The notes below the pieces were generated by a model. It saw nothing but the letters and a program-made list of their open reading frames with translations, did not search any database and was not told where the DNA came from. A stretch of 17,453 nt of DNA. Source: Chryseobacterium gleum. GTDB taxonomy: Bacteria > Bacteroidota > Bacteroidia > Flavobacteriales_C > GCA-002722245. This document shows positions 1-6,886 of the stretch, one piece after another. The stretch is from assembly GCA_945903925.1 (NCBI GenBank), contig CAMDPJ010000021.1, forward strand, positions 1-17,453. Direction: 5' to 3'. Both the position numbers and the translations under genes were made by a program. Within the stretch, counting starts at the first letter, position 1. Each line of letters starts with the position of its first letter.

Positions 1-686
1 AGTTTCGGACCGATATAAGAATACGCAACAGCAGTAAATTTTGGCGCTAAAAGGTTTGCTGCTTTCAAAGCATCAATCCACATATCCCAATCTTCGCCGC
101 CCATTACAGCAACAGTATTGGCAATATCTTCTTCGTTACAAGGTTCAATAGAAATGTTGCTTACGTTACCAGTGTGGAAATCAACCGTTTTGTTGCTGAA
201 AGCAGCACCAATTGGCTTCAACACCGAACGATGTGTAACACCAGTTGCAGGATTTGTTCTCACAGGAGAAGCAAGGCTATATATAATAAGGTCAATTTGT
301 CCCAAATCGGCTTTAATCAAGTCGATGGTTTTTTGTTTAATCTCATTTGAGAAAGCATCGCCATTGATGCTTTTAGCATACAATCCAGCTTTGTGAGCTT
401 CTGTTTCAAAAGCAGCAGTATTGTAAAATCCAGGAGAAGCCGTTTTACCAGCACTGGCAGGTTTTTCAAAATACACACCAATAGTAGATGCGTTAGCACC
501 AAATGCGCTGGTGATTCGCGAAGCCAAGCCAAAGCCTGTTGATGCTCCAATCACTAAAACTCTTTTTGGTGCGTTGATAGCGCCTTTCGATTTAACGTAG
601 TTTATTTGATTGATTACATTTTGAGCACATCCCTTAGGGTGGGCTGTAAGGCAGATAAATCCGCGCATTCTTGGTTCAATAATCAT
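1..686 (-). CDS. fabV: Enoyl-[acyl-carrier-protein] reductase FabV (trans-2-enoyl-CoA reductase family), partial
   Basis: This gene starts at the ATG complementary to 684-686 and runs leftward off the window, leaving about 228 N-terminal residues of a protein that is usually near 400. The start MIIEPRMRGFICLTAHPKGC is the characteristic FabV N-terminus, and VIGASTGFGLASRI (about residues 47-60) is the FabV-type NAD(H)-binding loop. The last visible residues, AVAYSYIGPK, lie just before the expected Y-x8-K catalytic pair, which is outside the window, so catalytic competence cannot be judged. Known family role: NADH-dependent reduction of the enoyl-ACP (or enoyl-CoA) double bond, the last step of the fatty-acid elongation cycle, in the cytoplasm. 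It is divergent from the OsmC gene across about 166 bp. No good TAnnTTTG element was found for this direction. Confidence 0.95.
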   Translation of the reverse strand, partial: MIIEPRMRGFICLTAHPKGCAQNVINQINYVKSKGAINAPKRVLVIGASTGFGLASRITSAFGANASTIGVYFEKPASAGKTASPGFYNTAAFETEAHKAGLYAKSINGDAFSNEIKQKTIDLIKADLGQIDLIIYSLASPVRTNPATGVTHRSVLKPIGAAFSNKTVDFHTGNVSNISIEPCNEEDIANTVAVMGGEDWDMWIDALKAANLLAPKFTAVAYSYIGPK

Positions 687-812
687 ACTTTCAGTTTTTT
701 GATGAGGCGAATTTAATAATAAAATTCAGCCCTCGGCTATTTAGAAAGTAAATGAATGTCAATAAATCCCCTAAAGAGATGTTAAATCGTTTTATTTACA
801 TTAAAAAATAGA

Positions 813-820
813 TAGCTTTG
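813..820 (+). promoter_or_regulatory. Candidate -7 element for the osmC-metZ pair
   Basis: TAGCTTTG matches the Bacteroidota housekeeping -7 consensus TAnnTTTG and lies 32 bp before the OsmC start codon, which fits a short leader. The region about 20 bp upstream is T-rich but has no clear TTTG -33 element. This is inferred from consensus only. Confidence 0.4.
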
Positions 821-852
821 CTTGAATCTATTATATCCATAGACTAAAGAGT

Positions 853-1284
853 ATGCAAATTAAAGTAGTAAAACACTCAGAGGCTTTTCATTTTGAGGCT
901 TTCAATGAAGATGGGTTGTCGGTGCACATGGATGCATCGCCCGAAATTGGTGGAACTAACAAAGGTGTTCGCCCAATGCAAATGATTATTATGGGCTTGG
1001 GTGGTTGCAGCGGTATAGATGTGTGTACTATTTTAAAAAAGCAGAAACAAGAATTTTCTGATCTCAGCATCAACATCAACGCAAAACGACGCGATAATCC
1101 CGAACCAAAAATATTCGAACATATTGTAATCGACTTTGTTTTTGAAGGTGAAAAATTAGATAAATTAAAAGCCAAACGAGCGGTTGATTTATCGATAGAG
1201 AAGTATTGTTCTGTATCGGAAATACTGCGTCAATCGGCCACTTTGGAATATAGAATTATTGTGAACAAAGAAATTATTGAGTAA
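853..1284 (+). CDS. OsmC family protein
   Basis: A 143-residue protein, the normal size for an OsmC/Ohr-fold protein. The two family cysteines are visible: C52 in GLGGCSGIDV at the start of the central helix and C119 in EKYCSVSEIL. An extra C58 lies one helical turn or so after the first. OsmC/Ohr proteins use such a pair for thiol-dependent reduction of organic hydroperoxides. This sequence is closer to the YhfA-like branch, whose substrates are poorly defined, so peroxidase activity is an inference. Its stop codon shares one base with the start of the downstream sulfhydrylase gene (TAATG), so the two are almost certainly translated together; a link to thiol or sulfur metabolism is plausible. 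It is probably cytoplasmic, since no signal peptide or membrane segment is present. Confidence 0.9.
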   Translation: MQIKVVKHSEAFHFEAFNEDGLSVHMDASPEIGGTNKGVRPMQMIIMGLGGCSGIDVCTILKKQKQEFSDLSININAKRRDNPEPKIFEHIVIDFVFEGEKLDKLKAKRAVDLSIEKYCSVSEILRQSATLEYRIIVNKEIIE

Positions 1285-2462
1285 TGACTAAAAAAAGACA
1301 TAAAGACACTGAGGCTATTCGCATTCAGGCAAAACGTACGCATAACAACGAACATAGTGTACCAATATATATGACATCGAGTTTTGTTTACGATAACGCC
1401 GAACAAATGCGCGCTGCGTTCAATGATGAAATTCAGGTGAACATGTACACTCGCTTTACCAATCCTAATACCGATGAGTTTGTTGAGAAAATGTGTGCTT
1501 TAGAAGGTACTGATGCTGGTTTTGCTACTGCTACAGGTATGGCTGCCGTTTTCGCAAGCTTTGGTGCTTTGCTTAAGAATGGTGATGATATTTTGGTGTG
1601 CAAATCTATTTTTGGTGCAACGCATACTTTGTTAGAAAAAGTGATGATTAAGTTTGGTATCACGCATACCAATGTTGAGCTTCACGATACAGCAAATTGG
1701 CACAAATATGTTAAGGCGAATACCAAAATGTTGTTTGTAGAAACTCCCACCAATCCAACTTTAGATTTGTTGGATTTGGAGTGGGCAGGGGCTTTTACTA
1801 AAAAACACAATTTGATTTTCAATGTTGATAACTGTTTTGCTACGCCAATCATTCAAACCCCAGTGGATTATGGTGCAGATATTATTATTCACAGTGCTAC
1901 TAAGTTTCTCGACGGACAAGGGCGCACGATGGGTGGAATAGTTCTAGGAAGAAAAGACTTAATACAAGAGGTTTATTCCTTTTGCCGCATGACTGGTCCG
2001 GCGATTTCTCCATTTAACTCTTGGTTACTTTCAAAGAGCTTAGAAACTTTGCAAATTAGAATGGAACGTCATTCAGAAAGTGCTTATAAATTGGCTACTG
2101 CTTTAGAATCTCATCCTGAAGTAGTTAGAGTGAAATATCCTTTCTTGTTGTCGCATCCTCAATACGATATTGCTAAAAAGCAAATGAAAATGGGAGGAGG
2201 AGTAGTTACCTTTTATGTTGAAGGTGGTTTAGAAAGAGGTAAGCGATTTTTAGATGCCCTAGAGTTTTGCTCGATGACAGCAAATTTAGGAGACAGCAGA
2301 ACCATTGCTTCTCATCCTGCATCAACAACACATTCTAAGATGCCGGCAGATGATCAATTGAGTATTGGTATTGAACCAGGCATGATTCGTATTTCTGTGG
2401 GATTAGAAAATATACTAGATATTATCAATGATGTAACAAATGCTTTAGAGAAGAGTAAATAG
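1284..2462 (+). CDS. metZ: Trans-sulfuration PLP enzyme, probable O-succinyl/O-acetylhomoserine sulfhydrylase
   Basis: A 392-residue member of the Cys/Met metabolism PLP-dependent family (PF01053), close to the usual length. Visible landmarks: YTRFTNPN (55-62), which contributes Tyr and Arg that bind the cofactor phosphate of the neighbouring subunit; GMAAV (85-89) in the phosphate-binding loop; FNVDNCFATP (179-188), whose D182 should contact the pyridine nitrogen; and HSATKFLDGQGR (203-214), with K207 as the Schiff-base lysine. The stretch MTGPAISPFNSWLLSKSLET and the late GDSRTIASHPASTTHS resemble MetZ/MetY sulfhydrylases more than cystathionine lyases. Likely reaction: an activated homoserine ester plus sulfide giving homocysteine for methionine synthesis. 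Cystathionine gamma-synthase activity cannot be excluded by eye. It is translationally coupled to the OsmC gene upstream. Confidence 0.88.
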   Translation: MTKKRHKDTEAIRIQAKRTHNNEHSVPIYMTSSFVYDNAEQMRAAFNDEIQVNMYTRFTNPNTDEFVEKMCALEGTDAGFATATGMAAVFASFGALLKNGDDILVCKSIFGATHTLLEKVMIKFGITHTNVELHDTANWHKYVKANTKMLFVETPTNPTLDLLDLEWAGAFTKKHNLIFNVDNCFATPIIQTPVDYGADIIIHSATKFLDGQGRTMGGIVLGRKDLIQEVYSFCRMTGPAISPFNSWLLSKSLETLQIRMERHSESAYKLATALESHPEVVRVKYPFLLSHPQYDIAKKQMKMGGGVVTFYVEGGLERGKRFLDALEFCSMTANLGDSRTIASHPASTTHSKMPADDQLSIGIEPGMIRISVGLENILDIINDVTNALEKSK

Positions 2463-2483
2463 CGAATGATTAAAATCGTTTCT

Positions 2484-2619
2484 ATGAAAATAGCTCTTTT
2501 TTATCCTTTTGTTTGCTGCAGCGAGCTCTCTTAAAGCAAGTCCAGCGTTGTACGAAAAAACAATTGTACTATTAGAAGAAAAAATAAATTCCCTTAATGA
2601 GAAATTGAATAAACAATAA
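2484..2619 (+). pseudogene. Small secreted coiled-coil protein, frameshifted
   Basis: From the ATG at 2484 the frame stops after 16 codons. If one T is removed from the T6 run at 2497-2502, a clean 44-residue product results. Its N-terminus, MKIALFILLFAAASSLKASP, looks like a Sec signal peptide with cleavage after the Ala-Ser-rich region. The rest (ALYEKTIVLLEEKINSLNEK and so on) is a charged heptad-like helix, ending at TAA 2617-2619. It lies 21 bp after the metZ stop on the same strand. The single extra base could be a true inactivating mutation, slippage-mediated variation or a sequencing/assembly error. I recognise no family, and the reading as a former gene rests on the signal-peptide pattern alone. 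Confidence 0.45.
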
Positions 2620-2747
2620 AATTTATTGCAAATAGTTATATGTTCTATTTTTATTCAGTATGCTATTTACATGCAAGGAATTTAAATGTTACCCTTAAAA
2701 ATGAAAGCGTATGGTTCTTCAACTAAAACTAATTTGAAAGATATAAA

Positions 2748-2835
2748 ATGAGTGACGGGCAAGACAAAAAACAGTCTAATAGGGCTCTGTTTAGGTTGGA
2801 TTCTTGCAGGTTTTGTTACCTTCTTTTTACCTTAA
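2748..2835 (+). pseudogene. Tiny single-span membrane protein frame, frameshifted
   Basis: The ATG at 2748 opens MSDGQDKK, which then continues in a frame without hydrophobic character. The frame one base over reads SLIGLCLGWILAGFVTFFLP followed by TAA (2833-2835), a typical transmembrane segment. Removing one A from the A6 run at 2766-2771 joins them into a 28-residue single-pass peptide. A GTG at 2752 could alternatively open the hydrophobic frame directly and give an intact 27-residue peptide. Nothing is recognised by homology, and the case rests on hydrophobicity only. Confidence 0.3.
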
Positions 2836-2996
2836 CAACATAGAATCTCTCAAAATCCTCGATTATCTGCGGGGAAATAAAATACCGAATTTTTGAGTAC
2901 AAAATTTTCGAAATGGCGAACTTTGTGAGGAAAAGGAATATTCTCTATTTAAATCAGATTCTATCTGTTTCTGCGAAGATATGAATGCAGCAAAAA

Positions 2997-3746
2997 TTAC
3001 CCGCGCTGTCTCAATACCTCATAAATCAGCACTCCTGCAGCAACCGACACGTTCAATGATTCTATCGTTCCATGCATGGGTAATTTCACTGCTATATCAG
3101 AGATGTTTATGATCTCACGAGAGATGCCTGTTTCTTCAGAACCCATCACAACGGCAATCGGTCCAGTCATGTCTTTTTGGTTGAAGATGTTTTCGGTTTT
3201 TTCGGTGCACGATACTACTTTCAATCCGCGGTCTTTTAAAAACTTTACGGTTTCGCTTAGTATTTTTACTTTACAAATAGGAATGGTGAGCAAGGCGCCG
3301 GCACTGGTTTTAATAGCGTCTTCACCAATTTGAGCGGCTCCTTTTTTAGGAATCACGATGGCGTCAACACCAGCACATTCCGCTGTACGGCATATCGCGC
3401 CGAAATTTCTAACGTCGGTAATTTTATCTAAAACCAAAACAAAAGGGTCTTTGCCTTCGCTAAATTTTTGCTCTAAAATATCGTCGATATCGTAAAATTC
3501 AATAGGAGAGAGGAAGGCAATTACACCTTGATGGTTCTTGGTGGTGATGCGGTTGAGCTTGTCTTTAGGGACTTCATTAAACGAAACCACATTCTCGCGG
3601 CAGAAGTTTTTAATTTCTTTGAAGTGATCACTCACAAAGTTTTCGAGCACTATAACCTTATCGAAGGTTTGTCCGGATTTGATAGCCTCCATCACAGGAT
3701 GAACGCCAAAAATCATTAAGTTTGTATGTTTAAAAGAGTCTTCCAT
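2997..3746 (-). CDS. rlmB: 23S rRNA (guanosine-2'-O-)-methyltransferase RlmB (SpoU/TrmH family)
   Basis: A SPOUT methyltransferase of 249 residues from the chosen ATG. The N-terminal substrate-binding domain runs from IFGVHPVMEAI to about residue 84. The SpoU domain shows motif 1 around LDKITDVRNFGAICRTA (107-122, with N114 and R120), motif 2 MGSEETGIS (201-209) and motif 3 LPMHG...SLNVSVAAG (222-238), which forms the SAM-binding knot. Known role of RlmB: 2'-O-methylation of G2251 in the 23S rRNA P-loop; related SpoU enzymes act on tRNA, so the exact target is inferred. The ATG at 3746 gives a normal-length leader before IFG. An ATG at 3758 and a TTG at 3761 are also in frame and would lengthen the overlap with the upstream gene. 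Even from 3746 it overlaps the end of the GWxTD gene by 17 bp, which implies cotranscription. Confidence 0.93.
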   Translation of the reverse strand: MEDSFKHTNLMIFGVHPVMEAIKSGQTFDKVIVLENFVSDHFKEIKNFCRENVVSFNEVPKDKLNRITTKNHQGVIAFLSPIEFYDIDDILEQKFSEGKDPFVLVLDKITDVRNFGAICRTAECAGVDAIVIPKKGAAQIGEDAIKTSAGALLTIPICKVKILSETVKFLKDRGLKVVSCTEKTENIFNQKDMTGPIAVVMGSEETGISREIINISDIAVKLPMHGTIESLNVSVAAGVLIYEVLRQRG

Positions 3747-4983
3747 CGCGCCAAGCATCAAGCATTTTGTACCACATGTTTTTATAAGTAGTTGATCTAT
3801 CTAAGCCATAAGCATTAGAAGAGTAAGGATTGTCGATTTTATGAAAAGAAAAATCTTCGCTCATTACACTGTTGTCGTCGCCGTATATCCATCTTTCGCT
3901 GTTTTGAGAGCGAATGATGTATCTAGGCGGACCAAAGATAATGAATATCATGCCGCGGTCGGTACACCACCCTTCGCGATAGGAAGAAAAAAACTTGTTG
4001 GCTAACTCCACACGTAAGTAAAATTGTTTAATATGTTCTTTCGCATTTTCTACACTACCGAAGCTTTCCATCCAAAAGTTGTTGATGGCTTCTTTTACAT
4101 TAGCATTGCTTTTTAAATCTTCAAATTCTTTTTTGTCGCACAGATATTCTAAAGTATTTATCATTTGTTTTTGATGCACTATAAAAGGATATTCCTCATT
4201 AAAATGCATTAGACACAAGTTGTTTTGGGCGGCAGAATCTTGTTGAATTAAATAGAATCCTTTCTTTTTTATCTCTAGTGAGAAGTTGCCCGTGTTGTCT
4301 GTGCTTACCCAAAAAGTAGAATCTGCTTTTCTGTTAAAGGCAGGCGGATTATCAAGGCTAGAGGGAGGAAGTGGTATGGCGAATTCTCTGAAATAACAGC
4401 GTACTTGTAAACTGTCGTTCACCAAAAATCGATTTTCGATACAAACTTCGCCTTTGTTTACTGCGAAGGAATTAGCAATGCTTTTTCCGTTCTGAATGAC
4501 TTGGTAATAATGGTTATCGAGATAGCTTTTTTTGTGCACTTCACTTACAAATGAAAAGTTTGAGCTGCGCTGTAAATCGCGCGCTATAATTTCAACAATA
4601 TAGTTTCTTCCTTTTTTAGCTTCAAACTTAATTTGGTGTTTTTTATTGGAAAGGGCTTCTTCTTTGTTCACCGAAAATTCTATGGTAGTGCTATCGAGCA
4701 CCAATGCTTTTTCAAAGTCGCTGTAAACGATATACGCTATTTCGTAATGTGCCGAAAATACTTTGGTGTCGGGCAGTTTAATGAATAATAGCTTGTTTTG
4801 ATTTACATTGATGATGAGTTCTGAAACAGAATCGTTGTTGTTGAAAAACTGATAATCTTTAATGAAGTAATTGTCGTTTTCTTTATAAATACTAGCCAAA
4901 TCGGAGTTCACTTTTTTTGTGCTTTTACAGGCTAAGGCAAAGCAAAGAAGCAGAAGAGTGAAGAAAGATGTTCTTATCCTCAT
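3730..4983 (-). CDS. GWxTD domain-containing lipoprotein
   Basis: A 417-residue protein with a lipoprotein signal: MRIRTSFFTLLLLCFALACK, with C19 as the expected lipidated cysteine. The C-terminal third carries the domain signature GWCTDRGMIFIIFGPP (338-353), followed by the aromatic-rich ERWIYGDD segment. The GWxTD domain is known mainly from Bacteroidota and related phyla and its function is not established. The N-terminal 300 residues look beta-rich and may be extracytoplasmic binding domains, but I recognise no named fold. The start codon overlaps the rmuC stop by 4 bp (ATGA), and the 3' end overlaps rlmB, so the three genes form one transcription unit. Confidence 0.88.
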   Translation of the reverse strand: MRIRTSFFTLLLLCFALACKSTKKVNSDLASIYKENDNYFIKDYQFFNNNDSVSELIINVNQNKLLFIKLPDTKVFSAHYEIAYIVYSDFEKALVLDSTTIEFSVNKEEALSNKKHQIKFEAKKGRNYIVEIIARDLQRSSNFSFVSEVHKKSYLDNHYYQVIQNGKSIANSFAVNKGEVCIENRFLVNDSLQVRCYFREFAIPLPPSSLDNPPAFNRKADSTFWVSTDNTGNFSLEIKKKGFYLIQQDSAAQNNLCLMHFNEEYPFIVHQKQMINTLEYLCDKKEFEDLKSNANVKEAINNFWMESFGSVENAKEHIKQFYLRVELANKFFSSYREGWCTDRGMIFIIFGPPRYIIRSQNSERWIYGDDNSVMSEDFSFHKIDNPYSSNAYGLDRSTTYKNMWYKMLDAWRDGRLF

Positions 4984-6212
4984 TCCAACAAAGTTTTATC
5001 TATTTGCTTGTTGGTTTTTAGTCCGAGCTCTCTAAGTTTCTCAATCTTTCCAATCACATTGCCATTACCCGTGCTTAGTTTGTTGAGCGCATCGCTGTGT
5101 ATCTTTTGTGATTTTTCTAAGCTTGTTCCTAAGGCTTTAAAGTCATCTAAAAAGCCAACGAATTTATCGTATAACTTACCTGCCTCTTCGGCAATTTGAA
5201 TTACATTTTTTGATTGTTTTTCTTGTTTCCAAAGCGAAGCGATGGTTCTTAAGGTGGCTAGTAAAGTGCTCGGACTCACAATCACAATATTTCTATCCCA
5301 ACCGTAGTTGAAAAGCTCCACATCTTCTTTAATAGCTACGCTAAACGACGATTCTATGGGCACAAACATCAACACGAAATCGGGAGCGGCAATGCCCAAA
5401 GCGGCAGGATAATCTTTCTCGCTAAGGCGTTTGATGTGTTCTTTCAGTGATTTGATGTGCTCTTTCAGTAAAGCTATTTTTTTAAGTTCATCGCTTTCAG
5501 AAACAAAGGATTCGTAAGCTACTAACGATACTTTGGCATCAATAATAATGTGTTTGTTTTCGGGAAGATAAACGATGAAGTCGGGTTGAATTTTATCGCC
5601 CTCAGCATTGTTTAAACTCACTTGAGCTTTATATTCGATGTCTTTAGTCAAGCCCGATTTTTCCAAAACCTTCTCTAAAATTAATTCGCCCCAGTTGCCT
5701 TGTGTTTTGTTGTCGCCTTTTAAAGCCACCGTAAGATTGTGCGCTTCTTCACTAATTTTTTTATTGAGGTCTTTTAAGGAATGCAATTCATTTTTCAGGA
5801 ACTGAGAAGTTTTTAAATCTTCTTCCATTTTCTTGCGAACCGTTTCTTCAAAGTCTTTTAATTTCTCGCGTAAAGGTTGAAGCAAAAGGTTGTTCGATTC
5901 TGAGAAATCTTTAGAATTTTCTTTTAGAATATCGTTGGCAATTACCTTAAATTGATCTTTAAATTGAGTGTGAATTTTATTGATTTCTTCTTGCACCGTA
6001 AGTTCTTGTTTTTTGGTGCTTTCTAGTTCAGATGTTTTACGAGCCAAATCAATTTCTTTTTCTTTTAATTGAATTTGAAGCTGCTCTTGTTTTAAAAGAG
6101 CTTGCGCTTTTTCTTGCTGAAGTGTATTAATTTCAACTGTTTTATTTTTAAGCAAAATAAAGGCGATAACTCCGCCAACGATTAATCCAGTAAATAGATA
6201 CAGAAATTCCAT
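4980..6212 (-). CDS. rmuC: DNA recombination protein RmuC
   Basis: A 410-residue protein with the RmuC architecture. One N-terminal membrane segment (about residues 3-21) is followed by a long Glu/Lys/Gln-rich coiled coil (about 25-165) and the RmuC core. The core begins at GNWGELILEKVLEKSGL (172-188) and includes the nuclease-like stretch PDFIVYLPENKHIIIDAKVS (210-229), with D211, D225 and K227 as candidate PD-(D/E)xK residues. RmuC was defined as limiting recombination at inverted repeats, and more recent family knowledge links it to processing of DNA ends or defence against foreign DNA. Biochemistry in this lineage is not known to me. It is first in an overlapping trio with the GWxTD lipoprotein and RlmB. 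Confidence 0.93.
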   Translation of the reverse strand: MEFLYLFTGLIVGGVIAFILLKNKTVEINTLQQEKAQALLKQEQLQIQLKEKEIDLARKTSELESTKKQELTVQEEINKIHTQFKDQFKVIANDILKENSKDFSESNNLLLQPLREKLKDFEETVRKKMEEDLKTSQFLKNELHSLKDLNKKISEEAHNLTVALKGDNKTQGNWGELILEKVLEKSGLTKDIEYKAQVSLNNAEGDKIQPDFIVYLPENKHIIIDAKVSLVAYESFVSESDELKKIALLKEHIKSLKEHIKRLSEKDYPAALGIAAPDFVLMFVPIESSFSVAIKEDVELFNYGWDRNIVIVSPSTLLATLRTIASLWKQEKQSKNVIQIAEEAGKLYDKFVGFLDDFKALGTSLEKSQKIHSDALNKLSTGNGNVIGKIEKLRELGLKTNKQIDKTLLE

Positions 6213-6265
6213 TGGGCTAATTTACGAAACTTCTGTGCTAAAGGGAATTGCTTTTTGTTTTATTT

Positions 6266-6886
6266 CTAAAAAGTAGAAAGGTTGTGTTTTTTAAAACCCA
6301 GCACTTCATTTATTTCAGTTATAAAATTTACTTCTACATCGGTATCGCCCACACCACAAGTACCATTTTTCACGCCCGGTTGATGTTTAAGCGAGACTTT
6401 AACAGTTCCATTGCTTGCTGCAGCAACAGTCCATCGTGAATCCAAGCCGATTTCATATTTGCCATCGCTATCTGTTCGCGCTACATTAATATTTGCGCCT
6501 GTAACTTCATAGCAGAACAAATGCTCATCACCTTCTGTTTTAACTTCATCGGAAATTTTAACTGCCGGGTTCTTACTTTCGTCCAATAAAGTGATTTTTA
6601 CACTGTACACTGTGTTGGCCGCCAATGTGATGGTGTCGAATTCAGTAGCTGTATTTCCTCCTTCACCATCTGGATCGCGAAATGCTGCAGTAACATTGGG
6701 TTGCACATTTGCTGTGTCACTAAAGTCTAAAACCATTGATGTAATTAATTCGGCGTCATCATCGTGATGATCTTGCGGGTCGTCTACATCGTTGTCGTCT
6801 TTTTTACAGCCGCTCATTAATAGTATTCCTACAAACGCTAGTGTTGCGCAATTTTTCAAAAAGTTTATTGAATTAATTGTTTTCAT
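6266..6886 (-). CDS. His/Asp-rich lipoprotein paired with a TonB receptor
   Basis: A 206-residue lipoprotein: the signal ends at LMSGC, with C27 as the lipidation site. Directly after it is a strongly acidic linker containing paired histidines (QDHHDDDAE, 38-46), a plausible metal-binding patch. The remainder is beta-rich with segments such as TLAANTVYSVKITLLDE and GDEHLFCYEV. This pattern matches a family that Bacteroidota genomes often label type 1 periplasmic binding fold superfamily protein and that commonly sits beside TonB receptors. The name comes from memory and should be checked. Its start overlaps the end of the receptor gene by 14 bp, so the two are coupled. I infer an outer-membrane-anchored partner that hands over or captures the receptor's substrate. 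Its last codon lies 53 bp before rmuC. Confidence 0.75.
   Translation of the reverse strand: MKTINSINFLKNCATLAFVGILLMSGCKKDDNDVDDPQDHHDDDAELITSMVLDFSDTANVQPNVTAAFRDPDGEGGNTATEFDTITLAANTVYSVKITLLDESKNPAVKISDEVKTEGDEHLFCYEVTGANINVARTDSDGKYEIGLDSRWTVAAASNGTVKVSLKHQPGVKNGTCGVGDTDVEVNFITEINEVLGFKKHNLSTF

Larger units (their letters stand above)
2463..2996. other. Convergent intergenic region between metZ and rlmB
   Basis: Apart from the two frameshifted small frames annotated separately, this gap holds a 28-codon plus-strand frame (2640-2726) containing NLNVTLKNESVWFFN. It is not recognisable and may be another relic. From 2836 to 2996 I see no credible gene. A short inverted repeat (2955-2959 with 2963-2967) lies just beyond the rlmB stop but has no T-run, so I do not call a terminator. 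Confidence 0.5.

Noticed and set aside
820..852. A possible SAM-type riboswitch controlling the osmC-metZ pair.
   Set aside because: The leader after the best promoter is only about 30 nt, too short for an aptamer, and no pseudoknot-like pairing was seen.
2840..2964. Nested inverted repeats: ATAGAATCT (2840-2848) with AGATTCTAT (2956-2964), and CTCAAAA (2849-2855) with TTTTGAG (2891-2897).
   Set aside because: The arms are short, AT-rich and asymmetrically spaced; chance matches of this size are expected in such DNA.
2955..2967. Hairpin CAGAT-TCT-ATCTG just beyond the rlmB stop as a terminator.
   Set aside because: The stem is only five base pairs with a three-base loop and no T-run follows in the rlmB direction.
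4980..6212. RmuC and nearby genes as part of a new defence island.
   Set aside because: The neighbours are housekeeping or envelope genes, with no nuclease, helicase, reverse transcriptase or other defence components in the unit.
6263..6279. Hairpin TTTCTA-AAAAG-TAGAAA over the lipoprotein stop codon.
   Set aside because: It is an AT-only six-pair stem without a following U-tract, too weak to call a terminator.
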